Below are positions 43,468 to 51,593 of a stretch of 51,694 nt of DNA, one piece after another. The stretch spans positions 1 through 51,694 of the forward strand of contig NZ_JBHRZM010000008.1 in the NCBI RefSeq assembly GCF_042649585.1, written 5' to 3'. Positions within the stretch are counted from its first letter, which is position 1, and every line of letters begins with the position of its first letter. Under the pieces are notes generated by a model. The model worked only from the letters and a program-made list of their open reading frames with translations. It searched no databases and was not told where the DNA came from. Source of the DNA: Helicobacter_F equorum (GTDB lineage: Bacteria > Campylobacterota > Campylobacteria > Campylobacterales > Helicobacteraceae). Made by a program: the position numbers and the translations under genes.

Positions 43468-43580
43468 CGAAGTCCTTTGTGTTTGATTTGTGTCACATTT
43501 TCGATCATAGAGGGATTTTAGCATATTTCTTACTAAGATTTGCTAAAAGCATGTTAAGCCTTGTTTTATGTTTTTTGGGC

Positions 43581-43586
43581 TACAAT
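43581..43586 (+). promoter_or_regulatory. -10 box of tRNA-Ser
   Basis: TACAAT about 31 bases upstream of the tRNA is a good Helicobacter -10 hexamer; transcription should start near 43593. Confidence 0.5.
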
Positions 43587-43616
43587 CCCAAATCCTTTTA
43601 TCACTTTAGATTTGTT

Positions 43617-43707
43617 GGACCGGTGGGTGAGTTGGCTGAAACCACATCCCTGCTAAGGATGCGTAGCCGCAAGGTTACCGAGGGTTCGAATCCCTCCCTG
43701 TCCGCCA
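43617..43707 (+). tRNA. tRNA-Ser (anticodon GCT)
   Basis: The 91-base sequence has a long variable arm (GTAGCCGCAAGGTTAC), the class II mark of serine tRNA. The anticodon stem CATCC/GGATG encloses CTGCTAA, giving anticodon GCT for AGC and AGU. The T arm GGTTCGAATCC is standard and CCA is encoded. One acceptor-stem mismatch is visible. Confidence 0.93.
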
Positions 43708-44045
43708 TTCATAATTCTTTCACACAAAATCTCTAGAATTTTTCGCACTTTTTAAATTTTTCTTGATATGAGTCATTATTCGGAATCGATATTATTTAAA
43801 ATAATAATGGTTATTAATTTTTTATAAATAAAATTATTCTATAATATCACCCAAATAAAAATTTCTGCCAACTACAAGATGCCATAGGTTGGGCGGGTGG
43901 GTATGCGCATCTTTTCTCCCTTATTTGTTGTTGTATTCCTCTTAGATTCTCCAAGCTTTTGGAGATGAGAGGGGTATTAGGAAAAATCTTATAAAACTAT
44001 TTTTTGGTAGAATATCCATTTTTTAGAAAACATTGAAGGAGTTTT
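43708..44045 (+). promoter_or_regulatory. Structured leader and operator-like region before the TRL lipoprotein gene
   Basis: No supported gene lies in these 338 bases. A 17-base palindrome TATTATTTAAAATAATA (43790-43806) and the adjacent ATAATGGTTATTAAT resemble a Fur-type or other dimer operator. TATAAT at 43840-43845 is a strong -10 box. The transcript would then hold two hairpins: AAGATGC/GCATCTT (43876-43882 with 43907-43913) and a longer one at 43938-43972. A 21-codon frame from 43903 has no convincing ribosome site. A second possible -10 (TAGAAT near 44009) could serve the lipoprotein gene alone. Confidence 0.5.
43938..43972 (+). repeat. Strong hairpin, TCTCCAA/TTGGAGA core
   Basis: Inner arms TCTCCAA (43948-43954) and TTGGAGA (43959-43965) with a GCTT loop, and outer arms CCTCT (43938-43942) and AGAGG (43968-43972). 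It resembles the hairpin at 3250-3273 in its core and flanks. Confidence 0.65.
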
Positions 44046-44357
44046 ATGAAAAGTGTATTAGCAAGTTTAAGTGTAGCGAGTATCTTGTTGGTATTTTCTG
44101 GTTGTGCGACGACTACTCCTATTGGCGCGATTTTTACAGATGTCACACTACCTTTGAATGCAACTTCAGCAAATAGTGCGATAAAAAAAGGCGAAGCAAC
44201 TTGCACAAGCATTTTGAGTCTTGTGGCTACTGGTGATTGTTCGATACAGACAGCAGCACAAAATGGAAATATCCAAACTATTAGATCTGTAGAGAATAAA
44301 GCTTATAGTGTGCTTGGGATATATAGCGTTTATACAACAATTGTGTGGGGTAATTAA
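44046..44357 (+). CDS. TRL-family lipoprotein
   Basis: The 103-residue protein has a lipoprotein leader (SVASILLVFSGC, cysteine at residue 20) and the TRL (tRNA-associated locus) pattern: GAIFTDVTLPLNAT, KKGEATCTSILSLVATGDCS and YSVLGIYSVYTTIVWG. The family got its name from lying next to tRNA genes, and so it does here, 339 bases behind tRNA-Ser. Its role is unknown. AAGGAG precedes the ATG. Confidence 0.8.
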   Translation: MKSVLASLSVASILLVFSGCATTTPIGAIFTDVTLPLNATSANSAIKKGEATCTSILSLVATGDCSIQTAAQNGNIQTIRSVENKAYSVLGIYSVYTTIVWGN

Positions 44358-44375
44358 TTGTTGCACATACTTTAT

Positions 44376-45388
44376 CTAGATAGTGTGTGAATCTAAGTAG
44401 CTAGATTCTTGTATGTCTTCTATAAAATAACGCGGTCTATGCTTAGATTCTGTATAGATTTTACCTATATATTCCCCTATGATTCCTAAACTTAGTAGTT
44501 GCACGCCACTAAAGAAACTAAAAGGAATGATAGTGGATGCCCAACCCCACAAGGCATTATCGGTAAATACCTTGACATATAGTGCATAAACACCAAGTCC
44601 AAGAGAGAGTATAAAAAATATAAATCCCAGTATGCTTACTAGTCGCAGGGGCATAATACTAAAACTTGTGATTCCATTCCATGCAAAAGAAAGCATTTTG
44701 CGTAGGGGGTATTTGGATTCTCCTATATTCCTTGGCTTGACATCAAAAAACACATATGCTTTAGAGAAGCCTATATTGTCGATGATACCTCGCAAAAAGA
44801 GATTGGATTCTTTATGATTTAAAAGTGCATTTAATGCTTTTTGACTCAATAGTCTGTAGTCCGCATGGTTTTTGGTAACTTTCACTCCCATAAGATTCAT
44901 AAGTTTATAAAATCCAAGTGCAGTATATTTTTTAAATATAGTGTCAGTGTTGCGGTCATTTCGAATACCCATTACTATGTCCGCACCATTTTTGTATTTT
45001 TGTATAAACTCATCAAGTTTTTGTTCATCTTGTTGCAAATCACAATCAATACTTATAGCGCAATCACATCGTGTGCTTGCATATTCTAATCCTGCTAAAA
45101 GCGCGTTTTGATGCCCTTTGTTGGTGGAGAGTTTAAGCGCTATAGTTTGTGGAGAATGGCAAGTGCTACAAAATCTGTTTCGGGGGGGGGGCAATTATGC
45201 AATAGTGTATTTAGCACTTTCCAAGTTTGATCTTTGCTTCCATCATCGACAAATACAATAGCGCTTGTTGGTGCGATGAGGTTGTGTGCAATCATTGATT
45301 GAATCTTGTTGCATAGCACTCGATAGGTTTTTGGTAACACAAGCTCTTCATTATAACAAGGCACGATGAGATAGAGTATAGGATTCAT
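44376..45388 (-). pseudogene. GT2 glycosyltransferase (GtrB-like), phase-variable, frameshifted OFF
   Basis: The ATG at 45388 opens with a GT2 core (LIVPCYNEELVLPKTY, FVDDGSKDQTW) and runs into a C10 tract (45182-45191, coding strand), after which this frame ends at 82 residues. The remaining frame, 44376 to about 45194, carries LSTNKGHQNALLAGLEYA, IDCDLQQDE (DxD region), and two C-terminal membrane spans with GEYIGKIYTESKHRPRYF, typical of membrane-anchored bactoprenol glucosyltransferases. One extra C (11) would join them into 337 residues; two fewer would too. No other break is seen, so this is a contingency gene in its OFF state. It lies 44 bases behind pseB. Such enzymes load a sugar on undecaprenyl phosphate to decorate LPS or other glycans. 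Confidence 0.85.
45182..45191 (-). repeat. C10 homopolymeric tract in the GT2 gene
   Basis: Ten G on the plus strand, ten C on the coding strand, about 66 codons into the gene. At this length the frame closes; eleven would open it. Confidence 0.9.
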
Positions 45389-45432
45389 GGATTTCCTTTG
45401 TGTTGTTTGTGGGTATTATACATTTTTGTGCT

Positions 45433-46434
45433 TTAGAGACTCTGTAAATATTGCTGCAAATCATTTTGGCTAAGCCATTGTGTGTTAGTATTACTAGCGT
45501 ATTCAAACTCTGCTTGGATAAGTTTTCCAGAGAGATTATTTGCGGTGCGTGTGTAGTCTATGGGTGATTGAAAATTGATTGTTGGCATAAGCGTGTAGAA
45601 ATCTTCAAACTCTACACATAAACGCGCATCATCTTTTGGAATCATCACTTCATGGAGCTTTTCGCCTGGGCGTATGCCCACAACTTTAAGCGGTAGCGTC
45701 GGTGCGAGAGTGTGCGCGAGGTCGGCTATTTTCATACTCGGGATTTTTGGCACAAAAATTTCTCCACCATGCATACGATCTAGACTTTGCAGCACAAAAT
45801 CCACACCAGAATTTAATGTGATAAAAAATCGTGTCATACGCATATCCGTGATAGGTAATTCTTTGGCGCCAGATTCTATAAGCTTGGTAAAAAATGGTAT
45901 GACAGAACCTCTTGATCCCATAACATTACCATAGCGCACCACACTAAATTTAGACTTTGAGCTACCTTTGAAATTATTTGCTGCGATAAAAAGTTTGTCA
46001 GAACAAAGCTTAGTCGCACCATAAAGATTAATAGGGTTTGCAGCTTTATCCGTGCTAAGGGCTATGATATGGGTTACATTATTATGCAAGGCAGCGGTGA
46101 TGACATTGCTTGCACCATCGATATTGGTTTTGATACATTCCATAGGGTTATATTCTGCGATAGGCACATGTTTTAGGGCAGCTGCATGGATACATATATC
46201 TATGCCATTTAACGCAGTTTCTAGGCGTCTGTAGTCACGCACATCACCGATAAAAAATCGCATTCGTTTATCGCTAATGCTTTGTTCCATTTCATATTGT
46301 TTGAGCTCATCGCGACTATAGACAACGATTTTTTTGGGATTGTAGCGTTGGAGGATTGTTTGAATAAACTTTTTACCAAAACTGCCAGTCCCTCCTGTTA
46401 TAAGGATATTTTTACTTTCAAGTATGTGTGCCAT
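45433..46434 (-). CDS. pseB: UDP-GlcNAc 4,6-dehydratase (inverting)
   Basis: The 333-residue short-chain dehydrogenase-type enzyme makes the 4-keto intermediate of pseudaminic acid, the sugar that glycosylates Helicobacter and Campylobacter flagellins. It has the Rossmann site ITGGTGSFGKKF, the catalytic STDKAANPINLYGATK region and the LPITDMRMTRFFIT block. H. pylori counterpart: FlaA1/HP0840. AAGGAG precedes the ATG. Other pse genes are not in the window. It follows mrdA by 9 bases. Confidence 0.94.
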   Translation of the reverse strand: MAHILESKNILITGGTGSFGKKFIQTILQRYNPKKIVVYSRDELKQYEMEQSISDKRMRFFIGDVRDYRRLETALNGIDICIHAAALKHVPIAEYNPMECIKTNIDGASNVITAALHNNVTHIIALSTDKAANPINLYGATKLCSDKLFIAANNFKGSSKSKFSVVRYGNVMGSRGSVIPFFTKLIESGAKELPITDMRMTRFFITLNSGVDFVLQSLDRMHGGEIFVPKIPSMKIADLAHTLAPTLPLKVVGIRPGEKLHEVMIPKDDARLCVEFEDFYTLMPTINFQSPIDYTRTANNLSGKLIQAEFEYASNTNTQWLSQNDLQQYLQSL

Positions 46435-46443
46435 ATTATCTCC

Positions 46444-48225
46444 TTAGCGTATGTAACCTAAATCATAGAGTTTATTGACAATATTGACAAGTATTGGACC
46501 ACCACTTCCACCACTACCGCCGTGCTCTAGCATAATTGTAATGGCGTATTTAGGGTTATTGTATGGGACAAATGCCGTAATCCATGCGTGTGATCGCTCA
46601 AAATATTCCATTTCATGCTCTTTAATTCTTGTTTTCATATCTTGAGGGATTCCAGTAACTTGTGCCGTGCCGGTTTTACACGCAATAGGGACTTTAGCTC
46701 CGCGTGTTCGCCAATAGGCTGTCCCACCATCAGCGGAATTACACACTTGATACATACCTTTGCGTAATACTCCTAGTTTTTGTTTTTGGATAGCGCTTAA
46801 GATATCTTTTGTTGGGTATTGTATGGGCGTTTGATTGAAAGATTTAGCAAAATGTGGTGTCACAAGCTTTCCTGAAGCAATAAGTGCAGTATAGCGCGCA
46901 ACTTGCATCGGTGTAACAAGAAAATATCCCTGTCCGATAGAAGTATTAATCAAATCTCCCATAACCCAATTTTCACCTCTTGCTTTAAGCTTCCATTCAG
47001 GTGTTGGAATTACACCAGATTTTTCATGCGGAATATCCACTCCTGTCTTTTTCCCAAACCCCATTTGACTAAGCACCGTAGAAATATTGCTAATCCCAAC
47101 AATCATAGAGAGTTTATAAAAATACACATCCACCGAGCTTTTAATGGCTTTAAATAAATCCGCACTACCATGCCCGCATTTCCAATCGCGATATTTTCTC
47201 CCTCCTAGCTCGATAAAACACGGCGTTTCGATAGTGGTGTTTTCTGTGATATTACCAAACTCCAAAAATGCCAAGCCCATTGCCATTTTGACAACTGATC
47301 CTGGTGGATATTGCCCTGCGATTAATTTATTGACAAGCGGATAGTGAGGATTTTCTAAGAGACTGCGCCATTTTTGTGTGCTAATGCCTCCGATAAAATC
47401 ATTAAGGTTATACTCCGGATAGCTTCCTGCCGTGAGAATCTCACCATTATGCACATCAAGCACGATTACCGCACCTTCTTTTTGTGAGAATTCTGAATCG
47501 ATAAGTTCTTGGAGGCGGAGGTCTAATGTAAGCGTGAGATTATTTTGTATGAGTGGTTTTGGATCTTCTAGCACTCTCACTTCTCTATGTAGGGCATTTA
47601 TTTGTGTTTTTTTGTAGCTTGGTTCGCCTTGAAGGAAGTCATTATATTGCGATTCTATACCCATTTTGCCAATTATTTTCGTATAAAAAGAGAGTGGATT
47701 TTGTGTCATATCTTTTTGATTTGCTTTGGACACATAACCGACAATATGCGAAGCGGAGTATTCGTTGGGATAAAATCTCTTGCTTGTTGGTATGATGATA
47801 ATATAAGGACTTTGCTTGAGATATGTATAAGAGTGTCGAATTTCACGATATGTCAAGAAATCTACAACAACGATAGGTGAGTGATTATATGAGGTGTTGG
47901 CATTGGTATAGGTTTTTGTGAGTTTTTGAGAATCTAGAGAGGGAAAGTAGTGTGTGAGAAGTTGGATTTGTTCTTGGAGCGTTGCGCTTTTTAGGCGTGG
48001 TGTGATAGCAATAGCAAACCCTAATTCATTAATAGCCAAAGGCTCATGATTCCTATCAAGAATCTGTCCGCGTGCAGGCATCAGCACATCAACTTTTGTG
48101 GCATTTTTTTGTGCATATTTTGTGTAGTATTCATGGTTGATGCTTGTAATTACCCAAAGGCGTAACAAGATAATAAGCCACACAAAGATAAAAAAGCCTA
48201 TGGTAATTTTAAATCGTATATTCAT
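46444..48225 (-). CDS. mrdA: Penicillin-binding protein 2
   Basis: The 593-residue transpeptidase has a short cytoplasmic tail, one membrane span (residues about 8-28), a PBP dimerisation domain and a transpeptidase domain with the active-site motif SVVK (after PPG), an SSVD motif in the SxN position and KTGTAQ near the C terminus. It cross-links lateral-wall peptidoglycan with the elongasome. The preceding membrane gene overlaps its start by 17 bases. Confidence 0.95.
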   Translation of the reverse strand: MNIRFKITIGFFIFVWLIILLRLWVITSINHEYYTKYAQKNATKVDVLMPARGQILDRNHEPLAINELGFAIAITPRLKSATLQEQIQLLTHYFPSLDSQKLTKTYTNANTSYNHSPIVVVDFLTYREIRHSYTYLKQSPYIIIIPTSKRFYPNEYSASHIVGYVSKANQKDMTQNPLSFYTKIIGKMGIESQYNDFLQGEPSYKKTQINALHREVRVLEDPKPLIQNNLTLTLDLRLQELIDSEFSQKEGAVIVLDVHNGEILTAGSYPEYNLNDFIGGISTQKWRSLLENPHYPLVNKLIAGQYPPGSVVKMAMGLAFLEFGNITENTTIETPCFIELGGRKYRDWKCGHGSADLFKAIKSSVDVYFYKLSMIVGISNISTVLSQMGFGKKTGVDIPHEKSGVIPTPEWKLKARGENWVMGDLINTSIGQGYFLVTPMQVARYTALIASGKLVTPHFAKSFNQTPIQYPTKDILSAIQKQKLGVLRKGMYQVCNSADGGTAYWRTRGAKVPIACKTGTAQVTGIPQDMKTRIKEHEMEYFERSHAWITAFVPYNNPKYAITIMLEHGGSGGSGGPILVNIVNKLYDLGYIR

Positions 48226-48673
48226 AGATATTTACCAAAACGATTTCAAATAAACAATAATATACAAGCACGATAGGATTGATATCCAATGTAGTGTGAG
48301 TGATAAAACTTATGCAAACAAGCGCTATATACACACCAACATATGTAAGTATGACTTGCGCTATGTGTATGACATGCTTTACATTAAAGTGTGCAAGCCA
48401 CGCAATGACTATATAGTGCAACACCACAAATAAGACAAATAAGAGCCATAGTGGCATAGCATAAAAGATTTCTACAACAAACATAATGGCAATAATGATA
48501 CAAAACTGCCAAAAATCCTCTTTTTGGTCATAATACCTAAAGAGCAAAAATAACACACCAAGCAATGGAGGCAAATACACAAACATACTTGCTAGACATT
48601 CATACACAAAGAGTCCTAGCAAAAGAAGAATATTTTTTAAACTTTGGCTATAAGAGCTATCTCGTCGCATATT
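48209..48673 (-). CDS. Multispan membrane protein before mrdA, MreD-like position
   Basis: About five hydrophobic helices make up nearly the whole protein (for example LLLLGLFVYECLASMFVYL and FWQFCIIIAIMFVVEIF). Size (about 155-165 residues), spans and position directly upstream of mrdA recall MreD, but I see no sequence mark that proves it. The start is uncertain: ATGs at 48706, 48691 and 48673 are in frame and all overlap the end of the upstream acetyltransferase gene. I give the one nearest the first membrane span. Confidence 0.55.
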   Translation of the reverse strand, partial: NMRRDSSYSQSLKNILLLLGLFVYECLASMFVYLPPLLGVLFLLFRYYDQKEDFWQFCIIIAIMFVVEIFYAMPLWLLFVLFVVLHYIVIAWLAHFNVKHVIHIAQVILTYVGVYIALVCISFITHTTLDINPIVLVYYCLFEIVLVNIYEYTI

Positions 48674-49098
48674 GGAAAGTGTTTGCATTTGATACAATCC
48701 GCCCATATTTTGTGGTTTGGTAAAAGTTTTTTATCTATTATAACAAATCCTAGCTTTTGAAAAAGCTTCTCTTTGTAGGTTAGGACTAAAACTTCTTGTA
48801 AGCCCAAATCACGAGCTTCTTGCTTGATAGATTCTATCAATGCACTGGCTATGCCTTTGTTTCTGTGATTTTCTTTAACAATAAGTGATCGCAATTCTCC
48901 AAGGGTTGAAGAATACACATATAGCGCACAAAATCCCACAATATCACCATTATCACGCACGATATGATAAGATCTGATTGCATTTGCCATTTCATCTTCA
49001 CTGCGTTCTAAAATGACACCACGCCTTACTTCATCGCTTACCAAAGCACGCATTTGTGGTATGTCTTTGATTGTAGGTTTTTCTATCAAATATGCCAT
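48637..49098 (-). CDS. GNAT family N-acetyltransferase (short ArgA-like)
   Basis: The 153-residue protein has the GNAT acetyl-CoA site in ELRSLIVKENHRNKGIASAL (about residues 68-87) and ends IWADCIKCKHFPICDEIALI, a tail shared with short acetyltransferases of Campylobacterota annotated as N-acetylglutamate synthase-like. That function is not proven. The RDD gene precedes it after 22 bases. Confidence 0.8.
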   Translation of the reverse strand: MAYLIEKPTIKDIPQMRALVSDEVRRGVILERSEDEMANAIRSYHIVRDNGDIVGFCALYVYSSTLGELRSLIVKENHRNKGIASALIESIKQEARDLGLQEVLVLTYKEKLFQKLGFVIIDKKLLPNHKIWADCIKCKHFPICDEIALIAKV

Positions 49099-49120
49099 AT
49101 TATTTCCTTTGTAGATTCTG

Positions 49121-49618
49121 TTAGTGTTTTTTGGCTGTGGGTTTTTGGATTATTTGCGTATGGCATACAAGATCGTAAAATGTTTTACGATCTTGTCGAA
49201 AATATGCAATACACACGCCTATAATACTTGCCATACCAATAATCCACAATATATAGCGCAAAAATGCTATCCCAAATGAAACTTTTTGGTTTTGTTCATC
49301 TTGTGCTACAAGTTGCAAACCTACATACCGATAACCGGGGGTTTGCCCATTAGTTGCAATAAAAAGCGAGAGAATAATCCCAAAACTCACCACGCAAACA
49401 AAAATCACACTTTGATTTCCCAAAAATGCCTCTTTGGATCCCAAGATAAAGTATGCTATATACAAAATAGGCATATTAATCATAAACATATCCGTAATAA
49501 ATGCAATGATACGCTCCCATAAAAAAAATGGCATTTTATGTGTTTTTTGGGCTTTGGTTGTAGTATGGTGTTTAGTTTGTTTGGTAGTGCGCCAACGAGG
49601 TTTTGTGTGTTTTTTCAC
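49121..49618 (-). CDS. RDD family membrane protein
   Basis: The 165-residue protein has a basic, threonine/lysine-rich N terminus, then three to four membrane spans with the RDD-type arginine and aspartates (ERIIAFITDMFMINMPILYI at the first helix). Function of the family is unclear; some members transport ions or small solutes. It starts one base behind pyrE. Confidence 0.8.
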   Translation of the reverse strand: MKKHTKPRWRTTKQTKHHTTTKAQKTHKMPFFLWERIIAFITDMFMINMPILYIAYFILGSKEAFLGNQSVIFVCVVSFGIILSLFIATNGQTPGYRYVGLQLVAQDEQNQKVSFGIAFLRYILWIIGMASIIGVCIAYFRQDRKTFYDLVCHTQIIQKPTAKKH

Positions 49619-49619
49619 G

Positions 49620-50231
49620 CTAGTTTCCTCTGCTACCAGGCTTTATAGCAGGTAGTGCACCTTCTTTGCATAATGGACAATCTTGTGGTGCGTACATATC
49701 GAATACAAAATCTTCTAACGCAAAAAGTGGAATAGATTCTGGAAGTTTTGCTTCACTTTTTCGCTCAAGCTTTGATCCTACCCTTTGACAGAATCCACGA
49801 TTAGCAAGTCCTGCAAATGCTACAATATTTGCCCCTAAGGCTTCTAGGCATTGTGCAGATTCTAGAGCCGAACCACCTGTGGTGATAATATCTTCGCATA
49901 CAAGGACTTTTTCACTTTTTTTTACCTCAAAACCGCGGCGTAATGTCATCTTTCCCTCTACGCGTTCTGTAAAGATAAATCTCACCCCAAGCGCACGAGC
50001 CAACTCATAACCAGCCAAGATTCCTCCAAGAGCAGGAGAGCACACACAATCTAGCTGAATGCCATATTTTGTGATTTGTTGGGCAAGAGCTGTGGCTAAT
50101 TCCTGTGCTATGGCTGGATTTTCTAGCACTTTGGCTGATTGAAGATAAAAGGCAGAGTGATTGCCACTACTTAATAAAAAATGCCCTTGTAGTAGGGCTT
50201 TTGCATTTGTGTAGTATGCTTTGATATTCAT
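49620..50231 (-). CDS. pyrE: Orotate phosphoribosyltransferase
   Basis: The 203-residue enzyme makes OMP from orotate and PRPP in pyrimidine synthesis. The PRPP-binding loop VLVCEDIITTGGSALES is near residue 109. A C-terminal extension contains a CPLCKEG cysteine motif, found in other Campylobacterota PyrE proteins as I recall. Confidence 0.93.
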   Translation of the reverse strand: MNIKAYYTNAKALLQGHFLLSSGNHSAFYLQSAKVLENPAIAQELATALAQQITKYGIQLDCVCSPALGGILAGYELARALGVRFIFTERVEGKMTLRRGFEVKKSEKVLVCEDIITTGGSALESAQCLEALGANIVAFAGLANRGFCQRVGSKLERKSEAKLPESIPLFALEDFVFDMYAPQDCPLCKEGALPAIKPGSRGN

Positions 50232-50240
50232 AGATTCTCC

Positions 50241-50927
50241 TTAAAAACGCAAAGAATATTGCAAGAAGTTTATCGTCGGTCCATACTCTAGCGTATAATC
50301 TAGCGCATCAAGACCGATAAAAATTTCATTAAATTTGTAGTTAAAGATCGGTCCAAATCCTATGGTGGGGAAAAAACCTACTTTTTTGCTTCGGTTTAGT
50401 GTTGGGTTGGCAACTTGTGAGGTGCGTGCGACATCATTGATGCCAAAACTCACAAGCCTAGCTTTGAATCCAAAATAAGGATTGACATATGCGCGGTATT
50501 CTGCCGAGATTCCCATACGATAGATTTGAAAAAGGTTTGGTGTATTTGCACTGATATTTAAGTCCGTGCCAAAGTTATTGGCAAATCGATCAAAAAACAA
50601 AAAAATGCGCAAGGAATTATCTTTTTGCACGACAAAATTATACCCCGCTTCTGCGCCTATAATATACCCAATCTCACCCCTTGGATTATATGTCATTCCT
50701 GCACTTAAACCAAGATAGAATTTTGATCGTGGATCTTTTTGCTTTGGTTCAGGAATACCGGCAACTTTATTAAGAAGGCTTTGGTGTGTTTTTTGGACTT
50801 CTTGTAGGATTTCCTCTTGAGGCTTGAGATCGTCTTCATACCGAATCTCTGTGCGTTTTCCCCATAATGCCACATTAGAGAAGCATATATATAGACAACA
50901 CAAAAGGGTAAAGCCTCTTGTTTTCAA
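50241..50927 (-). CDS. Helicobacter outer membrane beta-barrel protein
   Basis: The 228-residue protein has a signal peptide (GFTLLCCLYICFSNVALW) and alternating beta strands typical of an outer membrane barrel, for example KFYLGLSAGMTYNP, GYIIGAEAGYNFVV and the aromatic end FLQYSLRF, whose final phenylalanine is the usual BAM signal. It resembles small Helicobacter OMPs. The start is TTG after AAGGA; no in-frame ATG is close. TACAAT on the minus strand (50964-50969) is a probable -10 box. Confidence 0.8.
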   Translation of the reverse strand: MKTRGFTLLCCLYICFSNVALWGKRTEIRYEDDLKPQEEILQEVQKTHQSLLNKVAGIPEPKQKDPRSKFYLGLSAGMTYNPRGEIGYIIGAEAGYNFVVQKDNSLRIFLFFDRFANNFGTDLNISANTPNLFQIYRMGISAEYRAYVNPYFGFKARLVSFGINDVARTSQVANPTLNRSKKVGFFPTIGFGPIFNYKFNEIFIGLDALDYTLEYGPTINFLQYSLRF

Positions 50928-50980
50928 GCATAATCCTTGTTTATAAGTGTTTTTATAAGCACTATTGTAGCAATTTCTGA

Positions 50981-50986
50981 TATACT
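50981..50986 (+). promoter_or_regulatory. -10 box of the DUF2147 gene
   Basis: TATACT lies 34 bases before the ATG at 51021 and would start a leader of about 28 bases. An AAGGA site precedes the start codon. Confidence 0.5.
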
Positions 50987-51020
50987 TTAGCTTAAGACTA
51001 AGTATCTTTTAAGGATTAAT

Positions 51021-51527
51021 ATGTGGAGAATATATAGTGTTGTGTTAGTCATATATATGGCGTGTATGTTTGGTTGGAGTTATGCAGCAGAAGGATTAAC
51101 AGGGTTTTATAAAACACATGTAGGATCTGATGGGCGACAAGCCATTGTAGAGTTTTTTTATAAAGATGGTAAATATTATGCCTATGGTTTTGCAAATGTT
51201 GATGGTAGTCCACCCAAAAAAGATAGTAATAACAAAAATCCTGCATTGCGAGATCGATACGATAGAGGCACGATTTTTGTGTATGGCTTGGAAGGAGAAG
51301 GGGAAAAATATGAGGGTGGCAAGGTATATGATTTTCATAATGGTGAGATTTATTATGCCAGAGTGCGTTTAAAAGGCGATATGCTTACATTACATGGGAG
51401 TATAGATAAGTCAGGAATGATAGGTGTGGATAAAGTTTGGACAAGGCTTAGTAATGAGGAAGTGCGTCCATATTTGCATCTAAAACCATCTATGCAAGAT
51501 GTCCTAAAAACATTAAAGGATTGGTAA
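51021..51527 (+). CDS. DUF2147 family exported protein
   Basis: The 168-residue protein has a signal peptide (VVLVIYMACMFGWSYA) and a beta-rich domain beginning GLTGFYKTHVGSDGRQAIVE, with LKGDMLTLHGSID and KVWTRL near the end, the DUF2147 pattern. Function unknown; members are periplasmic. It is a single-gene unit. Confidence 0.8.
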   Translation: MWRIYSVVLVIYMACMFGWSYAAEGLTGFYKTHVGSDGRQAIVEFFYKDGKYYAYGFANVDGSPPKKDSNNKNPALRDRYDRGTIFVYGLEGEGEKYEGGKVYDFHNGEIYYARVRLKGDMLTLHGSIDKSGMIGVDKVWTRLSNEEVRPYLHLKPSMQDVLKTLKDW

Positions 51528-51568
51528 CAATAGCTTGGATTGTATGGTTTTACTATACAAGTGTGAAG

Positions 51569-51588
51569 TAGGGGGGTTTAATCCCCTA
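51569..51588. terminator. Hairpin between convergent genes
   Basis: TAGGGG (51569-51574) and CCCCTA (51583-51588) pair around an 8-base loop, with a short AT-rich stretch to each side. It stands between the DUF2147 gene and the convergent chemotaxis receptor and could end both. Confidence 0.5.
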
Positions 51589-51593
51589 TTATC

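Noticed and set aside
43903..43968. 21-codon hydrophobic frame starting MRIFSPLFVVVFLL as a small toxin gene
   Set aside because: The upstream GGGTGGG is a poor ribosome site, the frame runs through a strong hairpin, and no antitoxin RNA promoter is visible.
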